Assembly (NCBI RefSeq): GCF_000308675.1
Contig: NZ_BAGE01000038.1
Coordinates: 208,005 to 272,004 of the forward strand
Length of the DNA stretch: 64,000 nucleotides
Direction of reading: 5' to 3'
Origin: Nocardia paucivorans NBRC 100373
GTDB lineage: Bacteria; Actinomycetota; Actinomycetes; Mycobacteriales; Mycobacteriaceae
Position 1 is the first letter of the stretch. Each line of letters begins with the position of its first letter. A model generated the notes under the pieces. The model had not been told where the DNA came from and did not search any database. It was given only the letters and a program-made list of their open reading frames with translations. Of the stretch, positions 33,184-41,132 are shown piece after piece. The position numbers and the translations under genes are program-made.

Positions 33184-34935
33184 TCATCCCTGTCGTTGTC
33201 CGGCCCGAAGGAAACGCCCGGTGCGGGTGTTGCCCAGCACCGGATCGGCGATACCGTCGCCGAAAACGTAGCGACCGCCGATGAACACCGCCGACACCGC
33301 CGCATCATTGCGGTTGACCATGCGCTCCAGATTCCCGTACTGGGCGACAGGGCTTTCGGCGTACTCGTCGAGGGATGAGTCCAGGCCCTCCGGGTCGATC
33401 ACCACCACATCGGCACGGTCGCCCTCCCTCAGGTGTCCGGCATCGATGTCGTACCAATCGGCCAACTCTCCGGTGATCCGATGCACGGCCCGTTCCAGGG
33501 GAATAACCGGACGACCCGCCTGTTCGGCCCGATACATGCGGCGCAGGAAACGGAGGCCGAAATTGTAGAAGGCCATATTCCGCAGATGCGCGCCCGCATC
33601 GGAGAAACCCAGCTGAATACCCGGGTGGGCGGCGAATCGGTCCAGGACCTTCGGCCGGTGATTGGAAATGGTGGTGCGCCAACGCAGTTTGGTGCCGTGT
33701 GCCACGACCAGATCCAGGAAGGCATCCACGGGGTGCAGGCCGCCGCGATCGAGACCGACCTGGCCGAAGCTCTTGCCGACAACGGTGTCATCCGGGCAGG
33801 CGACGATCTCCGCGTCGAAGAAATCGCGATGCCAGACCCGCAACCCGAACCTGTTGTCGTAGTCCTTGCGGAACCAGCGACGATAGCTCTCGTCCTGCAG
33901 CAACGCATTGCGTTCCACCTGGTCGGCCAGATGCAGTGCGGCCGCGCCGGAGCCGAACTCCTCGAAGATCACCAGATCGATCCCGTCGGCATACACCTCG
34001 AACGGCACCGGCAGATGCTGCCAGCGGAAGTCCCCGCCGAGCGCGTTCACCATCCGGGCCAGCGGCCCCATGATGGTGGCGGCGAAAGGATTCGACTTGA
34101 TATCGGCGGCGGACAACAGGGTGGTCTTGAGATTTTTCCGGACGATACCGAGGCTGCTGAAGATCATCGCCCCGAGACTGCGCGGTGAGGTGATATCCGG
34201 CCCGCCCTGCAGGACTCGTCCGCGTTCCCGCAGAATGGCGTTGAGCCTGCGGCGTTCGGAGGCCTTCGCATAGGTGGAGGGCAGAGTGCGTGAGCGGCAC
34301 TGCTCCCCGTCCACCTTGTCGAACAGCAGTTGCTGTGCCGACATCCCGATGAATCCCGCGTCCAGTGCCTCGCGCAGCGCCGCCTCCATCGCCGCCATCT
34401 CGGCCTCGGTGGGCCGAACCTCTTTGCGTGTCGCCCGGTCCAGGCCCATCTGCGCGGTGCGGATATCCGAATGACCCAGCATGGCGGCGATATTCGGGCC
34501 CAGAGGCAGCCGTTCCAGGGCGGAGATGTACTCGTGCGCGGAGTTCCAGGTCTTGACCTCGTCGAGGGTGTCGATCACATACTGTCGGGGGATCGCCTCG
34601 ACCCGGCCGAAGATGTCCCCGGCGCCCACGGGGTCGATATGCACCGTCGACAGCGAACAGGAACCCAGCAGCACCGTGGTGATCCCGTGTCGCACGGATT
34701 CGGACAGCGACGGGGTTTTCAACACCTCGATGTCGTAGTGGGTGTGGATATCGATCATTCCCGGCAGCACCCATTTGCCCGTGGCATCCACCACATTCGG
34801 GCAATCGGTCTCGTCGAGCGGCTGTTCGGACACCGTGGCGACGCGATCTCCGCGCAACCCCAGATGCCGAATGGCGGCCGCGGCCCCGGTGCCGTCGAAC
34901 CAGAGGCCGCCTTTGATGATCGTGTCGTAGCTCAC
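33184..34935 (-). CDS. Amidohydrolase, N-acyl-D-amino-acid deacylase type
   Basis: A 583-aa metal-dependent hydrolase of the D-aminoacylase branch of the amidohydrolase superfamily. The metal motif G-M-I-D-I-H-T-H-Y-D is present after a typical N-terminal strand domain (I-I-K-G-G-L-W-F-D-G-T-G); a late S-D-A-G-A-H supplies the catalytic Asp, and the protein closes with the barrel-flanking domain (G-D-R-A-D-V-V-V-I-D-P). It is cytoplasmic. The GTG at 34935 gives the family N-terminus; the upstream 25 codons look non-coding. The true substrate of this branch is often unknown. Confidence 0.86.
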   Translation of the reverse strand: MSYDTIIKGGLWFDGTGAAAAIRHLGLRGDRVATVSEQPLDETDCPNVVDATGKWVLPGMIDIHTHYDIEVLKTPSLSESVRHGITTVLLGSCSLSTVHIDPVGAGDIFGRVEAIPRQYVIDTLDEVKTWNSAHEYISALERLPLGPNIAAMLGHSDIRTAQMGLDRATRKEVRPTEAEMAAMEAALREALDAGFIGMSAQQLLFDKVDGEQCRSRTLPSTYAKASERRRLNAILRERGRVLQGGPDITSPRSLGAMIFSSLGIVRKNLKTTLLSAADIKSNPFAATIMGPLARMVNALGGDFRWQHLPVPFEVYADGIDLVIFEEFGSGAAALHLADQVERNALLQDESYRRWFRKDYDNRFGLRVWHRDFFDAEIVACPDDTVVGKSFGQVGLDRGGLHPVDAFLDLVVAHGTKLRWRTTISNHRPKVLDRFAAHPGIQLGFSDAGAHLRNMAFYNFGLRFLRRMYRAEQAGRPVIPLERAVHRITGELADWYDIDAGHLREGDRADVVVIDPEGLDSSLDEYAESPVAQYGNLERMVNRNDAAVSAVFIGGRYVFGDGIADPVLGNTRTGRFLRAGQRQG

Positions 34936-35088
34936 TCGGCCATTGCAGCCGATCGGTCTATACAGCGTCAAGACCCAGCGGGGAGCCGACAGCGGCCACC
35001 AACGATCCATGCGCCGAACGTCGACCGCTCATGCGCCGGCGACGGTCGGGTGCGGCCCACCGCTCGACCGCACCCGACCGGGTTGTGC

Positions 35089-36534
35089 TCAGTCGGCCGC
35101 GACCTCGCTGCGATCACCGCTCCACAGCGTGTGGTACTTACCCGGGGCGTCGATGCGCTCATAGGTGTGGGCGCCGAAGAAATCGCGCTGTGCCTGGGTC
35201 AGCGCGGCGGGGAGACGTTCGGCGCGCAGCGCGTCGTAGTACGACAGCGAGGAGGCGAACGCCGGCACCGGAATACCGAGCAGGGTGGCGGTGGAGACCA
35301 CGCGCCGCCAGCTGTCGATGGCCGTTTCGATCGCCTCGCGGAAGTAGGGCGCGAGAATCAGGCTGGGCAGTTCGGGTTCGGCCTCGTAGGCCTCCTTGAT
35401 GCGGTTCAGGAAGCGGGCGCGGATGATGCAACCACCACGCCAGATGGTGGCCAGATCGCCGGGCCGCAGGTTCCAACCGTACTCCGCGCTACCCGCTGCG
35501 ATCTGATCGAAGCCCTGAGCGTAGGCCACCACCTTCGAGGCGTACAGGGCCTGCCGGATGTCCTCGGTGAACTGGGCGACATCGGTGGGTTTGGCGGCCA
35601 GGGTGCCGGAGGCGAGTCCGCCGGCGACCCGACGCTGCGCCCGGGAGCCGGACAGGGCGCGGGCGAAGACCGCTTCGGCGATCCCGGTGACCGGGATGCC
35701 GAGATCCAGTGCGGACTTGACGGTCCAGCGGCCGGTGCCCTTCTGCTCGGCGGAGTCGACGATGACATCGACCAGCGGTTTACCGGTCTTCGCGTCGACC
35801 TGGTTCAACACCTCGGCGGTGATCTCCACCAGGTAGCTCTCCAGGTCGCCGGTGTTCCACTGGGCGAATACGTCGGCGATCTGCTTGGCATCGAAATCCA
35901 ACGCCGCCCGGAACAGATGGTAGGCCTCGCCGATGAGCTGCATATCGGCGTACTCGATACCGTTGTGCACCATCTTCACGAAGTGACCGGAACCGTCGGG
36001 GCCGATATGGGTGCAGCACGGGGTGCCGTCGACCTGCGCCGCAATCGACTCCAGTAGCGGGCCCAATGATTCGTAGGACTCCTTCGGGCCGCCCGGCATG
36101 ATCGAGGGGCCGTTCAGCGCGCCCTCCTCGCCGCCGGAGATACCGGCGCCGACGAAGTTCAGCCCGCGCTCACGCAGCGCGGCCTCCCGGCGGATGGTAT
36201 CGGTGTAGAGGGCGTTACCGCCGTCGATGATGATATCGCCGGGTTCCAGGGCGGCGGCGAGCTCTTCGATGACCGCGTCGGTGGCGGCCCCCGCCTTGAC
36301 CATGATGAGCACCCGGCGCGGCTTCTCGAGCGCCGCGACGAACTCGGCGATGCTCTCGGTGCGGATGAAATCGCCTTCGTCGCCGTGCGCCTCGAGCAGC
36401 GCATCGGTCTTGGCGACGCTACGGTTGTGCAGCGCCACGGTGTAGCCGTGTCTGGCAAAGTTGCGGGCGATATTACTACCCATCACCGCCAGCCCGGTGA
36501 CCCCGATCTGTGCACGCGCTGTGGAGGACGCCAT
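35089..36534 (-). CDS. gnd: 6-phosphogluconate dehydrogenase (decarboxylating)
   Basis: Oxidises 6-phosphogluconate to ribulose 5-phosphate in the pentose phosphate pathway, making NADPH. Features: the Rossmann start G-V-T-G-L-A-V-M-G-S-N-I-A-R-N, cofactor segment H-N-R-S, catalytic V-K-M-V-H-N-G-I-E-Y (Lys and Asn/Glu), G-G-N-A-L-Y-T-D-T, and substrate-loop G-I-S-G-G-E-E-G-A. At 481 aa from the 36534 start it is the long, dimeric form. An ATG at 36558 adds eight residues; 36534 is preferred because a GAGCAGG lies just upstream. It is a housekeeping gene. Confidence 0.96.
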   Translation of the reverse strand: MASSTARAQIGVTGLAVMGSNIARNFARHGYTVALHNRSVAKTDALLEAHGDEGDFIRTESIAEFVAALEKPRRVLIMVKAGAATDAVIEELAAALEPGDIIIDGGNALYTDTIRREAALRERGLNFVGAGISGGEEGALNGPSIMPGGPKESYESLGPLLESIAAQVDGTPCCTHIGPDGSGHFVKMVHNGIEYADMQLIGEAYHLFRAALDFDAKQIADVFAQWNTGDLESYLVEITAEVLNQVDAKTGKPLVDVIVDSAEQKGTGRWTVKSALDLGIPVTGIAEAVFARALSGSRAQRRVAGGLASGTLAAKPTDVAQFTEDIRQALYASKVVAYAQGFDQIAAGSAEYGWNLRPGDLATIWRGGCIIRARFLNRIKEAYEAEPELPSLILAPYFREAIETAIDSWRRVVSTATLLGIPVPAFASSLSYYDALRAERLPAALTQAQRDFFGAHTYERIDAPGKYHTLWSGDRSEVAAD

Positions 36535-36839
36535 GAACCTGCTCTCTTCGGTCGACATCTACAGGGGGTGGCCGCGATCGGCCGCTCGGTGGCATATCGA
36601 CTGCCTCGATCTTTCTACCCCGTGGGCGAACCGTGACCACAGCCGGTCCGGGTCCGTGTCCCGGATCCGGCCGACGAACCGTCGGTGATTCGACGTGTCA
36701 CCCGGTCGGGGGAGGAGTCGTGTGACGCCGGCCGAGGGAGTGTCCGGACCCTGTCGATGCTGCCGGGCGGTTATGTGATCGTTGCGCCTTCGTTCGACAG
36801 GACGCGGTGGACGCCGGTGAAACGGGTACAACGGATTGT

Positions 36840-37790
36840 GTGCGGACTATCACGTATTACGTTGTGCTGCTGAGTGTTCTGGCTTTCTGCGGTGGTCTGT
36901 CGGTTGCCTCGGAGCCGGTCGCGCAGGCTGCTCCACCGGGTGCGTACTCGGTTCGCGAAGAGCCACTCGACGATCGTGCGATGACCATCGACGTGTACTC
37001 GCCGGCGATGGACCGGGTGGTGACCCAGCGGGTGATTCGGGCCGCGAGCGGGAAGCCGGCGCCCACCCTGTACCTGCTCACCGGGATCGGTGGCGGACTG
37101 GACGGGATCTCCTGGTGGGACGACACCGATGTTCGTCGATTCTTCGCGGACAAGAACGTGAACGTGGTGATGCCGTTGGGTGGTGCCTTCAGTATGTATA
37201 CAGACTGGCAGGCCGACGACCCGGCGATCGGACGGCACCGGTGGCAGACCTACCTCACCCGGGAACTGCCCGCCGTCATCGACGCCAGACTGGGTGCCAC
37301 CGGCAGGAACGCGATCGCCGGGGTTTCCATGAGCGGGGGTTCCGCCGTGGATCTGGCCGTCCAGGCGCCCGAACGCTATCAGGCGGTGGCCTCCTATAGC
37401 GGATGCCCCTGGGCGGCGGACGCGGCCGGGGTGGCCATGGTCAGTGCCCAGGTGGTGCGTGGCGGCGCGAATCCCGGCAATATGTGGGGCGCGCCGGGAA
37501 GTATCGGTTGGCAGGCCCATGACGCGTTTGCGCGGGGTGATCGGCTCGCGGGGAAGACCATCTATCTGTCGGCGGCATCCGGGATGCCCGGGGAATACGA
37601 CCGCGGTTGGGGCTTTCCGCCGGTAGAGGCCATTGCGAGCGCCTGCACCTCGGCATTCGCCGCTCGGCTGAGTCAACTCGGGATACCGGCCATCCATATC
37701 GATCGCCCCACGGGCGCGCATACCTGGGGACAGTTCGAAACCGATCTGCACGATTCCTGGCCCCACCTGGCCCGGGCCATCGGGGCCTGA
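36840..37790 (+). CDS. Secreted antigen 85-like esterase/acyltransferase
   Basis: A 316-aa exported alpha/beta hydrolase of the mycolyltransferase (antigen 85) family, which transfers mycolic acids to trehalose or arabinogalactan outside the membrane. A signal peptide (about residues 1-35, ending A-Q-A) is followed by the fold. The nucleophile motif is G-V-S-M-S-G-G and the catalytic His is in G-A-H-T-W-G-Q-F. The loop L-L-T-G-I-G-G-G-L-D-G-I-S-W-W corresponds to the Ag85 oxyanion/substrate region. The GTG at 36840 is chosen to start the signal peptide. Activity could be transfer or hydrolysis; its presence implies a mycolate-containing wall. Confidence 0.88.
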   Translation: MRTITYYVVLLSVLAFCGGLSVASEPVAQAAPPGAYSVREEPLDDRAMTIDVYSPAMDRVVTQRVIRAASGKPAPTLYLLTGIGGGLDGISWWDDTDVRRFFADKNVNVVMPLGGAFSMYTDWQADDPAIGRHRWQTYLTRELPAVIDARLGATGRNAIAGVSMSGGSAVDLAVQAPERYQAVASYSGCPWAADAAGVAMVSAQVVRGGANPGNMWGAPGSIGWQAHDAFARGDRLAGKTIYLSAASGMPGEYDRGWGFPPVEAIASACTSAFAARLSQLGIPAIHIDRPTGAHTWGQFETDLHDSWPHLARAIGA

Positions 37791-37968
37791 ACCGTATCCG
37801 GGGCCGGGCCGGCCGGCATACCGTGGACGGCAGCGGTCGATTGCGCCACCGGGTCGTCCCGGGGCTTCTGTTCTCGGGAAAACGCCGTAGCGGATCGTAT
37901 CGCTCCCGAAAATCGGTTGCCGCTCGGCGGGTCGGCGACGATTGTTCGCGAGGACCGAGCATGGTCGT

Positions 37969-38038
37969 ATCGGTGAGCTCGTGGGAGCGGAACGGTCTCC
38001 AAAACCGATTCCCGAGGGTTCGACTCCTTCCACCGGTG
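37969..38038 (+). tRNA. tRNA-Trp(CCA)-like sequence with a shortened D arm, possibly a pseudogene
   Basis: A 70-nt cloverleaf can be drawn by hand. The acceptor ATCGGTG pairs with CACCGGT (one G-T). The anticodon stem has four pairs around the loop CTCCAAA (anticodon CCA at 37999-38001, U33 and A37 present). The variable loop is TTCCC, and a five-pair T arm surrounds TTCGACT. The first pair is A-U and the discriminator is G, both usual for bacterial tRNA-Trp. The D region is 16 nt instead of at least 18, leaving a GCTC/GAGC stem with a 4-nt loop and no A14. The encoded end is CCG rather than CCA. Functionality is doubtful. Confidence 0.4.
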
Positions 38039-38076
38039 CCGAATCGGGAGTCCGGTTCCCCGAAGGGCAGGGGTGG

Positions 38077-39216
38077 TCAGCGGACGAGTGAACGACCGAT
38101 CACCACACGCTGGATCTGATTGGTGCCCTCGAAGATCTGGGTGATCTTGGCCTCTCGCATGAATCGCTCGACCCGGAAGTCCCGGGTGTAACCGTAACCG
38201 CCGAGCACCTGCACCGCGTCGGTGGTGACCTTCATGGCGGTATCGGTGGCCACCAGTTTGGCGATACTGGCCTGCTGGGAATAGGGGAGCCCGGCGTCGC
38301 GGCGGCGGGCGGCGTCGAGGTAGGTGGCGCGGGCGGACTGCACCGCCGCGGCCATATCGGCGAGCAGGAAGCTCAGGCCCTGGTGTTCGATGATCGCCTT
38401 ACCGAAGGCAGTGCGCTCCTTGGCGTAGGCGACGGCCTCGTCGAGTGCGGCCTGGGCCAACCCCACCGCGACGGCCGCGATACCGAGCCGCCCGGAGTCC
38501 AGGGCGCTGAATGCTATCTGCAGGCCCTGACCCTCGGCGCCGATTCGGCGTTCGACGGGGATGAAGGCGTTGTCATAGTGGGCGGATGTGGTGGGTACCG
38601 CGTGTAGGCCCATTTTCTCCTCGGGCCGGCCGAAGCCCAGCCCCTCGGTGTCCTTCGGTACCAGGAAGCAGGAGATCCCGCGGGAGCCCTCGCCGGTCCG
38701 AGCGAACAAGGTGTAGAAGTCGGCGATGCCGCCGTGGGTGATCCAGGCCTTGGTGCCGGTGATGGTGTATCCACCGTCGGTCGCGGTAGCCCTACAGGCG
38801 AGTGCGGCGGCATCGGAGCCGGCCTGCGGTTCGGACAGGCTGTACGCACCGACGGTGCCGCCGCCGAGCATCTCCGGCAGCCAGCGCCGCCGCTGTTCGT
38901 CGGTGCCGAACTCCATCAGCGGATAGCAGGCCAGACCGTGCACGCTCACCGCAACGGCGATCGCGGCCCACCTGCTCGCCAATTCCTCGAGCACCTGCAG
39001 ATACACCTCGTAGGGTTGACCGCCGCCGCCCCATTCCGTCGGATACGGCAGGCTCAACAGTCCCGCCTCGCCCAGGGTGGCGAAAACACCCTCCGGGTAG
39101 GTTTCGGCCTTTTCGTGTTCGTCCACGATCGGCGCGAGCACCTTGTCCGCGATATCCCGGGTGAGTTGGATCAGCTCACGGGCCTCATCTGTGGGTAGCA
39201 ATCGTTCGACGGCCAC
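38077..39216 (-). CDS. Acyl-CoA dehydrogenase
   Basis: A 379-aa FAD enzyme that introduces the alpha-beta double bond of acyl-CoA in beta-oxidation or amino-acid catabolism. Landmarks: the flavin segment A-Y-S-L-S-E-P-Q-A-G-S-D, W-I-T-H-G-G, the G-R-L-G-I-A-A-V-A-V-G helix, the subunit/FAD contact V-Q-V-L-G-G-Y-G-Y-T, and the catalytic-base loop I-F-E-G-T-N-Q-I-Q. The full length is normal. Two CAGTACT direct repeats (39241-39247, 39260-39266) lie just upstream and could bind a regulator. The gene is transcribed away from the FAD desaturase. Confidence 0.94.
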   Translation of the reverse strand: MAVERLLPTDEARELIQLTRDIADKVLAPIVDEHEKAETYPEGVFATLGEAGLLSLPYPTEWGGGGQPYEVYLQVLEELASRWAAIAVAVSVHGLACYPLMEFGTDEQRRRWLPEMLGGGTVGAYSLSEPQAGSDAAALACRATATDGGYTITGTKAWITHGGIADFYTLFARTGEGSRGISCFLVPKDTEGLGFGRPEEKMGLHAVPTTSAHYDNAFIPVERRIGAEGQGLQIAFSALDSGRLGIAAVAVGLAQAALDEAVAYAKERTAFGKAIIEHQGLSFLLADMAAAVQSARATYLDAARRRDAGLPYSQQASIAKLVATDTAMKVTTDAVQVLGGYGYTRDFRVERFMREAKITQIFEGTNQIQRVVIGRSLVR

Positions 39217-39456
39217 GGTGCTCCTCGGAATACGGCGGGACAGTACTCGACGTCCCTTACAGTACTGAGCCCGCCCGGCGCGCCCTGTGCCACCCGTTGT
39301 GGCCGGTCGGCGGCGCGGGCGCGGCGGGGGTTTGTCCCATCGGCGTTCATCGGGTCGACCGCATGCGGTGGGCCCGCTTGCATTCGCGGGCCTCCCTCCC
39401 GGCCACGATCATTCGGTTCTCGAGCTCGATCGCCCGTGCGGAACGAGGCGGGTGCG

Positions 39457-39483
39457 TAGGATGAGAACTTGAATAACAAGTTC
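39457..39483 (+). promoter_or_regulatory. Promoter -10 and 19-bp operator-like palindrome upstream of the FAD desaturase
   Basis: TAGGAT at 39457-39462 is a -10-like hexamer. Immediately after it, GAACTTG-AATAA-CAAGTTC (39465-39483) is a perfect inverted repeat with 7-bp arms. It would cover the transcription start and lies 23 nt before the GTG start of the next gene, the usual position for a repressor operator. No cognate regulator gene is adjacent. Confidence 0.5.
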
Positions 39484-39506
39484 CCTCAACCTCTTGGAGG
39501 CGCATC

Positions 39507-40934
39507 GTGGCGGCTCGGGAAAACGTGCGGACGACCCCGCATGTCGTGGTGGCGGGGGCCGGGCTCGCGGGTCTGTGCTCCGCGGTGTGGTTGTCCGAAC
39601 AAGGCTACCGGGCGACCCTGCTGGAACGGCGCGGCAGACTCGGTGGACGCACCGTCTCGTTCGCCGTCGCGGGGGTGGAGGGCCTGGTCGACAACGGGCA
39701 ACATCTGTTCGCCGGCTGCTACGACGCCCTACTGCGCTATGTGGACACCATCGGCACCCGGCACCTGTTGCACTGGGATGAGCCGCCGTTCGCCATCCGC
39801 ACCGGCCCGGAGGAATTGCTGACCGTCCGGGGACCGAACTGGATGCCCGAAATACTGCGTCGCACCGTCGGCCTGTCCTGGATGATGTGGCCGCCGATCC
39901 CGGTGACGGACCGCTTCGCCGCGGCCCGGGCCTGGCTGAGCATCATCCGAGCCGTGCGTAAACCTGCCGCGGATCTCGACACCATGACCGTGGACGACTG
40001 GTTCCACCGGATCGGTGCGCCCCGGTCGTTGCGCGAACTCGTCCTGGACCAGCTCGTCATCGGTTTGCTGAACGAGAAACCGGAGCGTGTGTCGGCCTAC
40101 ATGTTCGCTCGAACACTGCATTTCATCGGCGCACGCGCGCTCGCCGGCAATGCGCGCGCCGGTGACGCGGCATGGCCCACGGCGAGTCTGCACGAGCTGT
40201 TCGTCGAGCCCGCCGAACGATTCCTGCTCACCCACGGCGGCCGGATCCACACCAGGACGGGCCTGGACAATGTGCGGATCCGGAACGGGAAACTCACCGG
40301 GATCGGCTGCACCGACGGCCGCGTCATCGACTGTGACGCGGCCGTACTGGCATTGCCACCGTGGGCGCTGAGCGCCGTGCTGGATCGCTCCGAACTCGGT
40401 CGGTACGAATTCTTCGACTCCGTACACGAAATCGAAGCGGCCCCCATCTCGAGCGTCTACGTCTGGCTGGATAGGCCGTTGCGAATGCGGCGGCCGGCCG
40501 AGAATCTGCGCGACACCACCATCGAATGGGTGTTCCACACCAGCGGTATGCGCCAGGGCGATATCCGGTCCGGTCACTGCTATTCACTGGCGGTGAGCGC
40601 CTCCTGGGATGTCGTGCACCGACCCAATGCCGAATTCGTCGCCGCGGCACTGGAATCGTTGCACAAGCACTACCCGGAGTCGCGCAACGCCGAGGTCCTG
40701 CGCACGCACGTCATCCACCAACCGCAGGCCACCTTCTCCGCCCGTCCGGGTTTCGAATCGCTGCGGTTGGACCAGACGACCCCGATCGCGGGACTCTTCC
40801 TCGCCGGCGACTGGACCCGCACCGAGCTCCCGTCCACCATGGAGGCCGCCGCGGAAAGCGCGGTTCGCGCCACCACCGCAGTCACCGGATATCTCGACCG
40901 TGTCGGCACGGGAGCCGGTTCGACCGCGGCATGA
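39507..40934 (+). CDS. hpnE: FAD-dependent squalene-associated desaturase (HpnE-like)
   Basis: A 475-aa flavin amine-oxidase-type protein. The N-terminal dinucleotide fold is V-V-A-G-A-G-L-A-G-L with E-R-R-G-R-L-G-G-R, and the C-terminal FAD motif is G-L-F-L-A-G-D-W-T-R-T-E-L-P-S-T-M-E-A-A. The intervening W-x-x-x-P-P-F-A-I and E-K-P-E-R-V-S-A segments resemble HpnE, the hydroxysqualene dehydroxylase of hopanoid synthesis. The usual partners HpnC and HpnD (squalene synthases) and squalene cyclase are not in the window, so related carotenoid desaturases remain an alternative. The GTG at 39507 follows GGAGG. A perfect palindrome lies just upstream. Confidence 0.78.
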   Translation: MAARENVRTTPHVVVAGAGLAGLCSAVWLSEQGYRATLLERRGRLGGRTVSFAVAGVEGLVDNGQHLFAGCYDALLRYVDTIGTRHLLHWDEPPFAIRTGPEELLTVRGPNWMPEILRRTVGLSWMMWPPIPVTDRFAAARAWLSIIRAVRKPAADLDTMTVDDWFHRIGAPRSLRELVLDQLVIGLLNEKPERVSAYMFARTLHFIGARALAGNARAGDAAWPTASLHELFVEPAERFLLTHGGRIHTRTGLDNVRIRNGKLTGIGCTDGRVIDCDAAVLALPPWALSAVLDRSELGRYEFFDSVHEIEAAPISSVYVWLDRPLRMRRPAENLRDTTIEWVFHTSGMRQGDIRSGHCYSLAVSASWDVVHRPNAEFVAAALESLHKHYPESRNAEVLRTHVIHQPQATFSARPGFESLRLDQTTPIAGLFLAGDWTRTELPSTMEAAAESAVRATTAVTGYLDRVGTGAGSTAA

Positions 40935-41132
40935 GCCGCCGGCGGCTCGCCCCGGGTCGACGACCGACCGGTGAACGCATGGCGGGACGGCGATCGATGC
41001 GCGAAGATCGGCGGAGCGCCGGTGACGGGGCGGGAACCGTGATGGGGTGATGCAGGTGATACGACACAGGGATACGGTCCGCGCCCATGGCCGCGGACCC
41101 GCCGGCAATCGAACGGCCCGGGCGGTCGGTGC

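Noticed and set aside
32876..33271. An alternative 131-residue frame overlapping the possible small membrane protein
   Set aside because: It looks protein-like only for its first 30 residues, then becomes Cys/Arg/Pro-rich and runs into the amidohydrolase; the 32937 frame is somewhat better but also weak.
32788..34962. The string CCGATCGGTCT shared by the upstream regions of the MFS gene and the amidohydrolase gene, as a regulon operator
   Set aside because: The core octamer CCGATCGG also occurs inside coding sequence (for example near 44225), it is not symmetric beyond ten bases, and such GC-rich words are common in this DNA.
39236..39255. GGGAC...GTCCC as a DosR box upstream of the acyl-CoA dehydrogenase
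   Set aside because: The half-sites are ten bases apart; a DosR box needs about four.
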